A program made the position numbers and the translations under genes. From Hyaloperonospora brassicae (taxonomy: Eukaryota; Oomycota; Peronosporomycetes; Peronosporales; Peronosporaceae), in contig CANTFL010001482.1 of the NCBI GenBank assembly GCA_947650285.1, positions 1 to 64,000 of the forward strand: 64,000 nucleotides of DNA, in the 5' to 3' direction. Positions 38,401 to 48,890 of the stretch are shown here, one piece after another. Below the pieces are notes generated by a model that saw only the letters and a program-made list of their open reading frames with translations, was not told the DNA's origin and ran no database searches. How positions within the stretch are numbered: position 1 is the stretch's first letter; every line of letters begins with the position of its first letter.

Positions 38401-39647
38401 AAAGCCGACATGACCTTGTCGATCCAGCTCAAAGCCCAATCTTCGTCTCGACCTTTTCCTGAAAACTCTTCCAGACATGAGATCACGGACGACCTTGGTT
38501 GTATGTCGATCTTGGCTTGCTCTTCAAAGGCTTCAATCCTGGCCTTGCCGATCCTGTCCTTTAGAGACGATCCTCTAAATGGTCCCAGAGATATCCGACG
38601 AACGCTGATGGACCCATCTGACTCGATCTCGGAGTCAGATGAGGCGTAATAAGTCGATCCTGAGGGGTGTTCTTGAGGTGATCCCAAGGGTGTGACGATC
38701 CCGTCTCTAGGAGTGGTGGTCTTGCCCACCAGAAGTATCATGACCTCCACGAACTCGCTTACTGCGTTCTTCAACTGTTCCAAGCTGCATCCCATCAATT
38801 CATCTGAATCGAAAGCATTAGGGCAGAAGCCCGTGTCATTCAACATCTGCAAAATCAAATCAATCGCGCCGAGTTTGCTTGTCACGGGCGGCGGGATAGA
38901 GATCGGCTTACCCAGAGGGCCGATCCACTTGGGCCGTAATATTTTGAACACTGGGTTTGTCTTGAGCAGTGTCTTGAAATGGCTATAATAGCACTGCCAT
39001 TTCGCACGCTCCCACATTTGAGTCACCGACTCCATCTTCGACACCGCGATCTGGGCCATCTCACCATCATATTCTTCTTTGACTACGATCTCCGATCCGA
39101 TTGGTTTTCCGATTAGATGATCTTCGCCATTCGATCCCAGCCCTTTCTTCTTCTTTCGTGCCGATCCGGCGGGGTTCTTGGCCGTCTTTCTCGTGTTAGT
39201 GTTTGGTGACCTGCTGACGAGGGTATTCGATCCCGGCGCTTTCTTCTTTTTTCGTGCCGATCCGGCCAACGTCTTCCTCGTATTAATGTCAGGTGACCTG
39301 CTGACGAGGGTATTGAGTTTGGCTTTCGCCGTTTTGGTTTTCACCATTGGATCTTCATCCAGCAGATCGCTCTTTGCAGAGCGATCTGCGGTGGCCCCCG
39401 AAAGGGCCCTAGGAGGTATTTGAGGTTTATCTTCCAGATCGACCTCTCGATCTTCCTCTTCCATTTTCTTTTCATCAGAGCCCCTCCCAAAACTCTGATG
39501 ATCCGAGGATCTTGTGTTTCTGCGTGTCTGCGTCGATCCCTCTGTCGCTGACACTTCAATCCCAGGTTCTTGCTTGATCTTGACATCTTCGCCAGTGGAC
39601 TCACGGTGAAATCCAGAGGCCTCAGAAGATCCGGGCACGCGCACCAT
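35463..39647 (-). CDS. Gag-chromodomain polyprotein lacking reverse transcriptase
   Basis: Intact 1394-codon frame. Order: a charged N-terminal region (about 1-330) with repeated LVSRSP.TNTRKT and SARKKKK phrases; two tandem Retrotrans_gag-like units (about residues 390-470 and 476-560, each with LEEFSGK.RDEDW.SWI and PARYWYLQLNESI.FDW) spaced 258 bp apart; the block found before RT in oomycete gypsy pol (ARGLDWVPTVRYGPGKLLYL, GYVLYGSGRYKECQTLAY); a long acidic stretch with repeated DQDRE phrases and a twice-used GRGFLCGDHPTSG-like unit; and an integrase C-terminal region from about 1230 (LAHMWHGPFRE, YRLFSTVHVSKLK) ending in a chromodomain (GPVGKYWKGSSDPTWIDDAD). No RT, RNase H or integrase DDE core. 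The ATG overlaps the primer-binding site, so translation may begin at a later Met. Confidence 0.85.
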   Translation of the reverse strand: MVRVPGSSEASGFHRESTGEDVKIKQEPGIEVSATEGSTQTRRNTRSSDHQSFGRGSDEKKMEEEDREVDLEDKPQIPPRALSGATADRSAKSDLLDEDPMVKTKTAKAKLNTLVSRSPDINTRKTLAGSARKKKKAPGSNTLVSRSPNTNTRKTAKNPAGSARKKKKGLGSNGEDHLIGKPIGSEIVVKEEYDGEMAQIAVSKMESVTQMWERAKWQCYYSHFKTLLKTNPVFKILRPKWIGPLGKPISIPPPVTSKLGAIDLILQMLNDTGFCPNAFDSDELMGCSLEQLKNAVSEFVEVMILLVGKTTTPRDGIVTPLGSPQEHPSGSTYYASSDSEIESDGSISVRRISLGPFRGSSLKDRIGKARIEAFEEQAKIDIQPRSSVISCLEEFSGKGRDEDWALSWIDKVMSAFLREQIPDEEKCLVFGDLLTVPARYWYLQLNESIQFDWNALLEEFLFEYCGQTVDRASVFSHLEEFSGKSRDEDWARSWIGKVRSAFAREQIPDDEKCLEFGDLLTAPARYWYLQLNESIKFDWKALVEEFLFGYCGHEELVDQQYYLSRKQSDENPIRFSGQRSPYKSKVKKIKATDQPIEIPVGESTEVKIGISQAFSRLWIARGLDWVPTVRYGPGKLLYLQVTNIGDQKIVLPPHTTLGMWMKGETTPRSQGYVLYGSGRYKECQTLAYENTTDEQWKWPDNEWIESPANPANYVKSIELMTRSNDDPVETAREAAVITHRISKAETGGESIKPASGEENAVVDILSHDESFQSSADRDCEEDLQYLTERDRRVVHPPHDRSIQRHIDQDRERGQGNSTDQDPEGDSQYWICQDRKVISHLPDGSFGLSVDQDRESHQTFCMDQDLEADLDRGRGFLCGDHPTSGDRYSENDLHSHDGSFEFSVDQDRVSGQRYIANQDHVDQGREGAEDECNGLLLYLNLLADLDWGRRFLCGDHPTSGYRLCMKIPSAMDTKKKIKSVEWIQDRPKQEIDATREIMNEDTESEVADLLQERSSSQADGIGFKDGESQEEHSQLVKGLEMIVTVRLSKGNEGARSPAQVKVEINQASIELNRWVCEDTATKDGDPDDSDTVHGESRRQSGGMSTRDGVLQGRDNRQLGDAAMKETYNDLPGVFGDMLSPAVINDTKAMSCDAVEPCRFANLNIEEGAKAIKWGNSSDVDPDRKEFSHHHKKETDMGYNEEHGQSTVVTAETDTVGIDRYNADCNPLQISREEELRLYLYRFKDKYARSLAHMWHGPFREAVKCGGCIVRLDIDGKPYRLFSTVHVSKLKQVKMFQDRPIICLTVYDIDRVDFDEVLWPDDSWEGGREDDKFEVKRTEDVRSGRKPRVGRVHGPVGKYWKGSSDPTWIDDADVNCVYLSQKCDRDRASRNRFKAR
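39629..39646 (-). other. Primer-binding site
   Basis: Starting one base after the 5' LTR (minus orientation), TGGTGCGCGTGCCCGGAT could pair with the 3' end of a tRNA ending in CCGGG, a 7-nt acceptor strand, one base and CCA. The tRNA species is not identified. The position confirms the minus orientation. Confidence 0.65.
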
Positions 39648-41506
39648 TGTGGTGAAGTCGATCTCACAAAATTACTTTAGTGAGTGTCAATCTTCCACTT
39701 GCCCAGACTTGCCGACTCACGGAGGGGGTACTCCGATCCGTGCCTTGCTGTATAACCTTGTGCTCACCTTGTGTACCCGTCGGTTGGGCTGGCTTGAGCT
39801 CTTCGTAACGGCCTTGGGAGATGTCGATCTCGCTGAGGGTTTGGGGTTGAGCGTTCGCTTCCGGTGCGGAAATCTTCACACCACGAACGGGGTTCTGCGA
39901 TCTTGATCTTGAGTCGCGGCAGTCACTCTTGGGCGATGTCGCGATCTCGATCTTGAATCACACCGATCTCGATTTGTCTTCGGGATCGGGGTCTTCGCTG
40001 TGCGGAAATCTTCACTCAGCAAATAGTTGTCTTGCGTCGATCTTGCGTTGGGATCGGTCCGATCTAGTCTCGGGATCGGCCGATCTTGCCGGAAGTGCGC
40101 AATATGGGTGGATCGGTTGCTTGTTTCGCCAAAATGAAACGTGCCGATCTGCCCTGTAGATCGCTTCGGTCTTGCTCGGTCTTGTCTTGAACTCCTTGTC
40201 CAGATCTTCTGACCACTTGAGCTGCCTCGCGATCTTGTAACCAATGTCCTTTTCCTTTTCCTGATGTTGCTGCTACCCTAGCAGTTGAGTTGAGTGTGAG
40301 TACTTGATCGATCCGGGCCAAATATCCCGAGATCGCTCTTCTCGATCTTGGCCAACAATCCAAGATCGGTCTTCTGTGTCCTTGTAACACGCGCGCCTTG
40401 ACCCGCCGGGGAAGCCAAATCAATCTTGCCCGGAGAAGAGGGGAGGGGAACGTGCGTCGTGAGCAGAAGAAGTAGAGTTCAAGTCTGTTTATTAACCAAC
40501 CAAATTAATATCCGACCTATCATTAAGCCTATTCCCAACCGTAGGTCACTGTCCAAGTCGATATCACCTTTAAGCTTGACCGCCCCCTTGAACACGTGTC
40601 GAAATCTCGTGACCTGTGCTCCAAAGATAGCGCCAATACTCCCGATATCGTACCTAGACACCAAAAAGGACCAAATTCCAAATACGGTACCAAATACCCA
40701 ATTTTGGTACCGAAAAGTCCAAAATAGTATCCAAATGCCGAACGTGTCTAAATCCATTTTGCGACGTCAATTCAACCGGCTTCCACTGTCTCTTTCGGTC
40801 TGAACTTTTGCGACATCACTCATGGACCTTCAACAAGCATGTATATCACAATCCAATAGCTCCATCATCGATATATCCATAATCAGCAGGGAACATGACC
40901 GATCTGATGCCCAATTCGAGATCGTTGAGGATCGACACAGTGCGATCCGGCCCTATATGTTCTTCCGTTAGTTGTGCATGGTCCGATACCATCCTCAAGG
41001 GTTTAGCCGCACAATGGGACCATCCACAATTCTCAAAACGGTCCCACGGACTCCCACAAACATCCGCACTTCCAGATCGGTCCATAATTAACCTAAATCA
41101 GTACTCCCATTGGAGATCGGTGATGTGTATCTTCGATCACCTGGATGCTGCAACTTTGTCACAGAGTCACGTCGCATCGCTTGGTCTCAGAAGTACCTTT
41201 CTCAGTTCAGATCGGTCTTCTGGTTCAATCTAGTCCCTCGTCCCAGATTGCACCGTGGAAATCATCGATGTCTGCGACTCGTCCCAGATTGTTCCAAGAA
41301 AATCACCCCTTTCTGCGCCTCGTCTCAGACCGTTCCACGTCCATCCTTTGGCCGACCGTTGGATCGGTCCGTCGATCTCCGTGGGATCACCTTCCGCCTC
41401 TCATCGGATCGCCAGATCACTTGGTGCCATTTTTCACCAGTACGTGGCGCCTCAATTAGATGGCCACCGATCCATATCATAAAATTTAATTAATGACTTT
41501 GCCACA
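39648..41506 (-). repeat. 5' LTR (element on minus strand), 1859 bp
   Basis: Copy of 32932-34791, one base shorter. In the minus orientation it begins TGTGGCAAAG at 41506 and ends CCACA at 39648. Confidence 0.93.
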
Positions 41507-41979
41507 CTGCTATCGATGGCCGCGCTAGCTAAGGCAATCTCAAGAATCATCTATCAACCTCTTTCGCCGTTTTACCGAACTTCAGTATAGACTCCTCAAT
41601 TTGCCAGCTACCGCACAAGTGGACAGAGACAAGCTCACGCTTGCTCTTCCGCTGTTCGCTCGCCTGCAAGCCTCCGCTCTACGTCCCTCCTCGGGTCGTG
41701 CTGCGCCTCAGCCTTAAGCCTCCGACCCTCTTGCTACCTAGTCAGTTAGGCGCATACATTCTTTACTGAAAGCTCATCCCTGCTACGTAACTTGAGTTCG
41801 CGCTAAGTCTTCTCCGAAAGTAATCGGCTGGGTTGGACCCAACTTCCTTTGAAGCACGACACTAGCATCGAGAGGTGTAAATTGTTATACGTACCCGGAC
41901 GCTACGTCAAACGGGCGTGGTCGTTGAAAAGTTTGATTACGTGGAGTAAGGCGAACACTCAGAGGTAGGCTGTACTTTC
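41507..41979. other. Spacer between LTR element and LINE, perhaps LINE 5' UTR
   Basis: 473 bp without a usable frame. It follows the LTR element's target duplication and leads into the LINE ORF1 region, so it may be LINE 5' non-coding sequence. Confidence 0.35.
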
Positions 41980-42286
41980 ACTTGGTCCGGGTATTGAGGT
42001 ACATTTCGGCCGGTGTTTGCTTAGGTGTCCTCGACACTAGTGATGCCGCTTCCGCCTTCCCCTTTCCCTTTTTTATTTCTGGCTCTTTTCTATCGTCTCT
42101 GTCGCGTGACTGGCTCCTGCGGTGTATAGGTGGTACTTTCCATCTGGTGCGATCTCGTCTCTACCGCTGTCTGGTGTTACGCGGGCATAGAAGGGTGCTT
42201 CGCATCTTCCTCTTCTCGTCTAATCCTTTGTCAGCTGTACGTTTTTGCATCGCCGTTTCTACTTCGTCGTCGCGTCGTCTGCTCCT

Positions 42287-43100
42287 ATGAGTAAGGTCAT
42301 TGGCGGTCCACGGGATAAAAAATGGCGTCAGGCCTGGCAGACAGCCACCCCTCAAGTGGATTTTTCTCGTCCAACATACGCTGTCTTTGCGAAGGCTGAA
42401 AGTTTCTTGCTGGACCCTGATTGCGCTGTGTGTGACAAGCGTTGTGCCGCCCTCGCGGGCGTGCCTCAAAAAGATTCGCCTGAACTATGTCTAACGATGT
42501 GGATACCTGCCCGTGATCTTTCTTCCACGTTGTCCGACACCGAAATTATGACGTCTCTTGGCTCGTCGACTTCATCCCTTTTGTGGACGGAGAGCCTTGC
42601 GAACTTACGGGACTTCAAAACAATCCGTAACGCCGGTATTAGCTTTATGTGTACTGATCGGGAAGTGTGTACGAAATTGGGGGGGATTAAGTGTATCGAT
42701 TTGCGGTCGCACTTTCAAGGTCCAAACGTACTCCAAATACTTCCATTGGTTATACGTTGACCTTCATCGCCTACCCGACGACGTGTCGGATGGGCTTATC
42801 TATGACTCGTTTGCCCATCGGGGCACTCCGCCGATTTATATTACACCGGCTCAGGTGATCGGTGGTCTGCGCTCTCGCAACCGCCGGGTGTACTTCAACC
42901 AAAAGTTGCCTTCACCATCTGTTACGCTGGATAAGCGCACAATCTCCGCCAAATCCAGTTCACTGGTCAAGGCTTTGCTGTGGTGCACCATCGCTTGGGG
43001 GCGTATAACCGCACCGCTCCACCATTTATTGCAGCCTTTCGTGCGACAATTCAGTCGAACAGCAAGGTTTAAGCTCCAGCTACCATCCCGTTATCAATGA
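42287..43100 (+). pseudogene. LINE ORF1, frameshifted
   Basis: ATG 42287 opens a frame to 42760 containing paired cysteines (CAVCDKRC) and LRDFKTIRNAGISFM. Near 42715-42730 the reading must shift to continue with TYSKYFHWLYVDLHRLPDD to a stop at 43098-43100. ORF1 proteins are nucleic-acid chaperones. The family assignment comes from position ahead of EN and RT. Confidence 0.5.
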
Positions 43101-44419
43101 CGGGGCCAATCCGCCTGCGTATGACAATGACAGCGACTCATACGAAAATAGCTCCATGGCTGCCGTCCCCAAACCTGACAATGCGCCAACTAGAATGGGT
43201 TCGTCTGACTCGGATTCCGGCCATTCTGGTGACATGGACGATGTGGAGTCGGCAATTACGGTTCGCTATAACTCTATATGGTCCACTGGACCAGCACCTG
43301 CTTTTCCGGTCGGTGCTATTGACTCGGGTTGATTTGACCCCGCCCGTATCAAAAGGGCCAAGTGTCTGGTCTTCTGGCCCATCCCTGCACGAGTTGTTCA
43401 GCTGGCGACTCTTCCTCCCTCTCAATTGGAATATTCGTACATTTTCTTGGTCAATTCCTACGAATGGCTCAGCGAAGGATCTGGCGGCTCTATTCCTTCG
43501 GATCAAGACGTTCTCCTCTGGAATCTATCGCTTGATGATCCTCGTTCGGTCAGTTACTATGTGGAACTTGCTGCAGTTTCTGAACGGATCCTTAATTCGG
43601 CCGTCTATCAAGGCTTGGTGTAACACTTGACACTGCATGAGCTTTGTGCTGTGATCGATGAATTTTTGCGCACTTTTGACTCTGAGACCGATCCCGATAA
43701 CGTCATATCCACGGTTCAAGCCCAACCGAGTCTTCTGCGTGTTCTGGTAGACGTCAAAGCTTCTGTCAACTTCCAATACCTCCGCGCGAAGGTATTTGGC
43801 CATGCAGTGCTTCGAGTTGCTGCCACGCGCCATTACCCTTTGCCGGACGAAGGCAAACTTTCGACGAGGCTTGGCACCTTGTATCCTGCACTGACTGACT
43901 TGGACTATCAGCCAATTCTTAGCCAACTTTGCCAGGATCCGGACCACTACTGGGGCCAAGTCAAATTGGCTGAGTTTATTTTGGCACTCCAGATCATTGC
44001 ACTCAGCATCTATAGGGATCCCCTTAAATTAGGATCCATTCTTGGCAAGTCAGCGTCTGCCCTTCCCCACCCTCTTTGGCTTCTTTGGGACGACAAATCT
44101 TGGCGTCCATTACACTATCTCCGCTTTTGGACCGAATTGTAACGACGGCGGTCCCAGCCGGTCTTCAAGACACTTTTGCCTTTTTGAAGGAGCGAGCCAC
44201 CGCTGTGGTACCCCAACCTATCGCTTTACTATAAGAAGTCTTGGGCCCTTCGGGGCTATTTGATTAACGCCAATGGCTGCAATGCCATCACGCTTTCGAC
44301 TTCAAACTATTTTTCCAACAATTTCTACTTGGTCGGCCTTCGAGAGACCCGTTTTACTGGAATAAACAGCTTTGATAGGTTCAAATAACTCTGGCAAACT
44401 GCTTCCCGGCTCAATTTAA

Positions 44420-45360
44420 GTTTTTGGTCCCAAGACAACATGACCTCCTTCACTGGGCTGGCGGGTGTAGGCTTGCTTATAACCCCAACCTGTTCAATTC
44501 GTGCTCTACACGATGTTAATTCCCGCTACGTCAGTTCTGCTCTGCTTCTCTCCCGCTATGCACTGGTTGCGGAAACGCTGGAATCGATTCGTACCTACAT
44601 TCAAGCCATATATGCCCCTGCCTCCCCGGAGCACCGCCCGCAATTTTTTTCGGCCCTTCTCTCGTCACTTCGAGTATAACGCCCACCACATTGTTATGGG
44701 AGACTTCAATACGGTTCTTTCCACTCAATTGGACCAGGCCCGTTCAACCAATCGGGCTTGACTTCAAGACCGGGACGAGTTATTTCGTTGGATGTCGGTA
44801 TTACGATTGGTCGACCCGTGGCGACTTCAGCATCCCGACGTTCAAGAGTTCACCGGTCCGACCCGTGATTCTCGCATTGACTATCTTTTTGTGAATTATG
44901 GACTTTTTAGCTCCGTTTTTAACACGGTTTCCCACGATTTTAAGGCTCAATCTTGAACGGGGGGGGGTCACATTGGTTTATTCTTTCGTCTCGGCTCCAA
45001 TACCTCTAAGCCTCCGGGCCGTGATCCTTGGAAATGCCCTTCATGGGTTATCCACTTGCCTGAGGCTCAGGAATATCTACGTACTTCCTTACTCCGACTT
45101 GCTGCGTCATTTAATCCAATGTTGCGGCGCTCGAATCCCGGATGCTTGCTCGGTGAGCATAAACGGCAAGACTCCATCTTTCTTCGCGGGTTGTTTCTCG
45201 TCCAAAAGAATGCACGTCTCCGTGCTATCGAAGATCTCCATTTAGTCGTCAACCGACTTCGCCATCGGAAGGTTTTGGACCCTTCGGTGGACCTTTCTTT
45301 TGCTTCTGCTTCTGCGAAGGCGACCCTATCCGTAAAATTAGAGGAGTCCGTGTAGTTAGC
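44420..45360 (+). pseudogene. LINE endonuclease region, broken
   Basis: Contains HHIVMGDFNTVLS (near 44690), the GDFN motif of apurinic-type endonucleases. After a frame change it is followed by SRIDYLFVN (near 44875) and SHDFKAQS (near 44930), resembling the SRIDY and SDH motifs. Stops at 44759 and near 44955 break it. Confidence 0.65.
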
Positions 45361-45504
45361 TTCTCGGCGCAAATTCGCCTCCGACATTCAAGCTACTGAG
45401 CGTTGCTCACGATTTTTTTCGACACCCCATGTTCTCCACAAATCATATATCCCTGTGGACTCGGCGGACGATTTGGACTCTACCTGTTCTACATTTAACG
45501 AATA

Positions 45505-47240
45505 TTGTCTGGTATATACTGCTCGCCTTCCCGCGAATACCAGCATGCGCGGCCTACTTGGGACCGCATGGGCCTTTCTTGGTTGTTAGAGCACACTACA
45601 CCTCGCTTGTCTCCGACAGACCAGGTTTATTTGGACAGCCCCTTGACAGCAAACGACTTCTTTTGGGCTCTGAAACACACTGCGCTCGGTAAGACGCCAG
45701 GACCGGATGGCTTGCCGCTTGATTACTACCACGTCGACTTGCCCACTTGGAGCCACATTTTCGAGGTGGTCTACGGCGCCCAATTTCACAAATGCAAGAT
45801 GACTAAGTTCCAGCGACGAGCTCAAATTTCTCTGCTCTATGAAAGGGCGACCGCTTGTCACCCAGCAATGATCGCCCTATTTCCCTCCTTAATGTATACG
45901 CTAAACTGGGACCCAAAATTTTAGCTCACCGGCTTGGTCGGGTTTTGGACTCTCTCTTGAATTCGGAACAATATGGATTTGTGCCGGGGCGCAATATTTG
46001 GACAGCCCATCATCGGTTCCAAGCGCTTGCTTCCCTATAATATGATTCCGCTTCACCGGCTGGGGCTGTCTTACTTGATTTCGCCAAAGCTTTTGATAGC
46101 GTTGTTTGGCCGGCTTTAGACATGGTGCTTATGCACTTTGGGTTCGGGTCTACCTTTCGGCGTTGGAAACAGGATATATATCCCAACACCCTTGAAACCT
46201 TGATGTTCAACGGCTGCCCTTTGGCTCCGTTTGAATTAGGGTCAGGGGTTTTTCAGGGAGACCCCTTATCGCCGGCGTTGTTTGTCCTTTTTATTAAGCA
46301 TTTAGTGGATTATCTTCGCTTCAAACTACAGGGTAAAGGACTCCGTTATGGTTCTTCGACGCATTCGGTAATCAGTTTTGCAGACGAATGTACCGGTCTG
46401 CTGCACGACCTTCGCCTCACTCCAGACTTTCTCTGTGACGTCAAGACTTTTTGTTCGGCGACCGGCATGCGGCTCAATGAGGCAAAGACAGTGGTTCTGC
46501 CATTTCGGCCCTGGTCTGAGTATTCTGAGCCTCTTCGTCTTGACCTCGAACAATTGGGAGTTGATGTCGTGGGTTCCTGCGGGCGGACCAAGCTCCTTGG
46601 TATTTAATATGGACCTCTGCTTTGCCCTACCGCCCGGCTCCAGCATTTGCTGGCCGACATGCAGACGCGCTGTTCCCTTTGGTGTCACCGCGCGCGCACC
46701 CTTCGGGGCCAAGTGGTGATTCTGCAGCAAATTATTTTACCCGTACTCTGGTACTCGGCCAGTGTCTGTCACGTTCCCGCGACAGGTTTTCAAGATCAAG
46801 TCACCCGCCTCATATCGCGCTTTATCTGCAAGGATAAGTCTAAAAATGCTTTTTCTAAAGACTAATGGTTTCTTCCCCCTGTACAAGGCGGCTTAGGCCG
46901 CAATAAGGTATGCGACATGGTCCATAGCTTACAAGCCCATATGCTATGCAAAGTTATTTTGGCGGCCAGGGCTCACACTTTTATGGGCCTTCCCACGTGG
47001 GTGGACCCTGTCATTCGCATGTTCGATCAAGCTATCTCTCCTTATGAAAATGATTTTTACATACTTTATTCGCCAATTGCGACCGGCCCAGGTTCTCCAA
47101 TGTCGTCGTCTCCTCGCCGCTGGTCAGCTCTCGGACCCTACTGGCATTCGGCCCTATTTGTCTGGCATACCCGTCTACGCCCATCGGTCATCCGCATGAA
47201 TAATAAGTTTGACAAACTTACCGCGCCGGTACTTGTCAAT
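45505..47240 (+). pseudogene. LINE reverse transcriptase region, broken
   Basis: RT blocks in order: GKTPGPDGLPLDYY (45690), RPISLLNVYAKLGPKILAHRL (45865-45930), EQYGFVPGRNIWTAHHR (45966), LLDFAKAFDSVVWPAL (46073), GVFQGDPLSPALFVLFI (46249) and the catalytic site as SFADECTGLL (46375), where ADD would be expected. Then RLNEAKTVVLPF (46470) and a thumb-like RTLRGQVVILQQIILPVLWYSA (46691). Frame changes or stops occur near 45850, 46038, 46605 and 46863, so no active enzyme can be made. Confidence 0.85.
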
Positions 47241-48820
47241 AATGACCTCACTTCAAAAAATTCTGGACGCCCACTAGCTGGGAATTACCGGCGGTCCGTA
47301 TTGACGACTCTCTTAGCCGATCTCGAACTTTATGTCCCTATGATTTGTTTAGCGGTTGTGGTCCTTCGATTACGGGGACTACGCTCTTCCTCTATCTCCG
47401 CTCCTTCAGCAGGTGCTGAGTCTCTGGAATTGGAGCTTGTTCTGCTTTCCTGGCTCGTATTCACTGCCTTTTGGCGCCTTTATGTACTTACCCTATCGGC
47501 CCGATTCAAACACCTCGCTATTTCAGCGCATTTCATTGCTGGCGTTTTGGTGCTTTTGACTTGGCTGACCTCAGTGTGGCGCGCATTCGAAAACTTATTG
47601 ACAAAGCGGCCGCCCCCGTGTTACCGCTGTCCCGTTTGGGCCTCGACTCGGGCCCACCGTCTGCTATGTGGACTCGAGACTCTAAGATGCGGAAATATTT
47701 ATTGTCGGTTTATGCCGACTTCCTTTAGCGTCTCCAGCACAACGCTCTCTATCTGGGATACCGGTTACAACACTTTCCCGGGGCTGACGTTCTTTGTCAT
47801 CATGGCTTTGGTGTTCTGGAGACGGCGCCTTGTCTTTTTTGGTACTGTCCCTTTTCGACTCAAGTTTGGCCCCTGTCTCAATCGTTTTACACCTCTGTTT
47901 GGTTCCCCGCTCGACTGGCGGTCGGTTCTGCTATTCCATGTGGTGCCGACACCGGGTGCGCAGCTGACGTATGGATATAGTCTTTTCGTGATTTTTCATA
48001 TTGTTCGGGCGTTCATCCTTCGCTGTCTTTTGATTCATCAAAATGATATTTGGTTTAATAACGCTGCGTCATACCTTCTTGGTATTCAAGCTCGGATTTA
48101 CGCTGTTGTTTGTATCCATACCGACCGTTTTTCTCAAGACTTGGCCAGCCGCAGCCTACGTCATTCCAGTATCTCATTGCAACAACTCCTCACTTTGCTC
48201 TCTGCTCTCCATCTACGGCAGTTTCAGCCTACCGGATCCCTGCCTGACGCTGGATTGCCAGGTCGACCTGGAGATGCGGTATTTTAGGGTGTCCCCTGCC
48301 ATTTCTCACTTGATCTATTGGCTACTCCACTTACATTGCGGCACTCTATACCTTCGCCTACCCGCGGACCCCTCTTCCGGTATGCAATGGCATTCAATTG
48401 TCCTGCATAACTCTGTGGCTCCATTCTCTGCGACGGCTTACTTGAACAAGTTCCGTCCTCGCATTGGACATTGCCTTTTGCACTCGCCACCGACATGGAA
48501 CCTTTTGTACGATTTTTTTCATTTTGGACTATCGTATTGCTGTTTGCGCATGTTTGTGGCCACGGCTTACGCCGATTTGAGTCACTTGTTGCGAAGTCTT
48601 TTTGAGGGGATCAGGTACTAACGATGTGCTGTGCCCCTAACGCCTCCGGCTACAACCGTTACAGTACTACTACCGGCCGCCTCCTATGGGAGGTTTTCAG
48701 TGTGGACCCCAACCGGACTTGGGTTACGGACCTCCTTTTTCGTACAAGGGTCAAGTAACTACTCCCACACGACAGCACCCGGAGGGGTTTACCGCAAGCA
48801 GTTCCTATGGTCAAGCTCTT

Positions 48821-48890
48821 GGTGTGTGCGGAATTTGAACCCGTGCCACCTCCGCAAACTCGTGGCGCCTAACCACTAAACCGAAAAGAC
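48821..48890 (-). repeat. tRNA-like, SINE-type sequence
   Basis: On minus, GGTTTAGTGGTTAGGCGCC resembles a D-arm/A box and GGGTTCAAATTCCGC a T-arm/B box, about 28 bp apart. A GCCAC/GTGGC stem lies between them. The ends do not form an acceptor stem and the anticodon loop is too long, so it is not a working tRNA. It could be a tRNA-derived SINE head or part of the LINE 3' end. Confidence 0.4.

Larger units (their letters stand above)
32932..41506 (-). mobile_element. Young LTR retrotransposon (Ty3/gypsy type), non-autonomous
   Basis: 8575 bp bounded by direct LTRs that begin TGTGG and end CCACA. The flanks share CTGC (32928-32931 and 41507-41510), or CTGCT if the boundary T is counted, consistent with a 4-5 bp target duplication. 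Orientation is minus. Next to the right LTR is a primer-binding site beginning TGG (39646 leftwards), and next to the left LTR is a purine tract (34792-34803). The internal region of 4856 bp holds one long ORF (39647-35463) plus about 670 bp of 3' non-coding sequence. RT, RNase H and the integrase catalytic core are absent, so movement would need enzymes from another element. Confidence 0.92.
41980..48890 (+). mobile_element. Broken LINE (non-LTR) retrotransposon
   Basis: About 6.9 kb in plus orientation: ORF1, then apurinic endonuclease, then RT, then a C-terminal region, all spread over several frames with stops. The order and the RT motifs are those of an L1-clade-like element. At least half a dozen frame changes make it inactive. 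The 5' limit is approximate. The 3' limit is set at the end of the tRNA-like stretch. Confidence 0.8.

Noticed and set aside
48821..48890. Functional tRNA gene
   Set aside because: A and B boxes are present, but the ends do not pair as an acceptor stem and the anticodon stem-loop is oversized. Kept only as a tRNA-like repeat.
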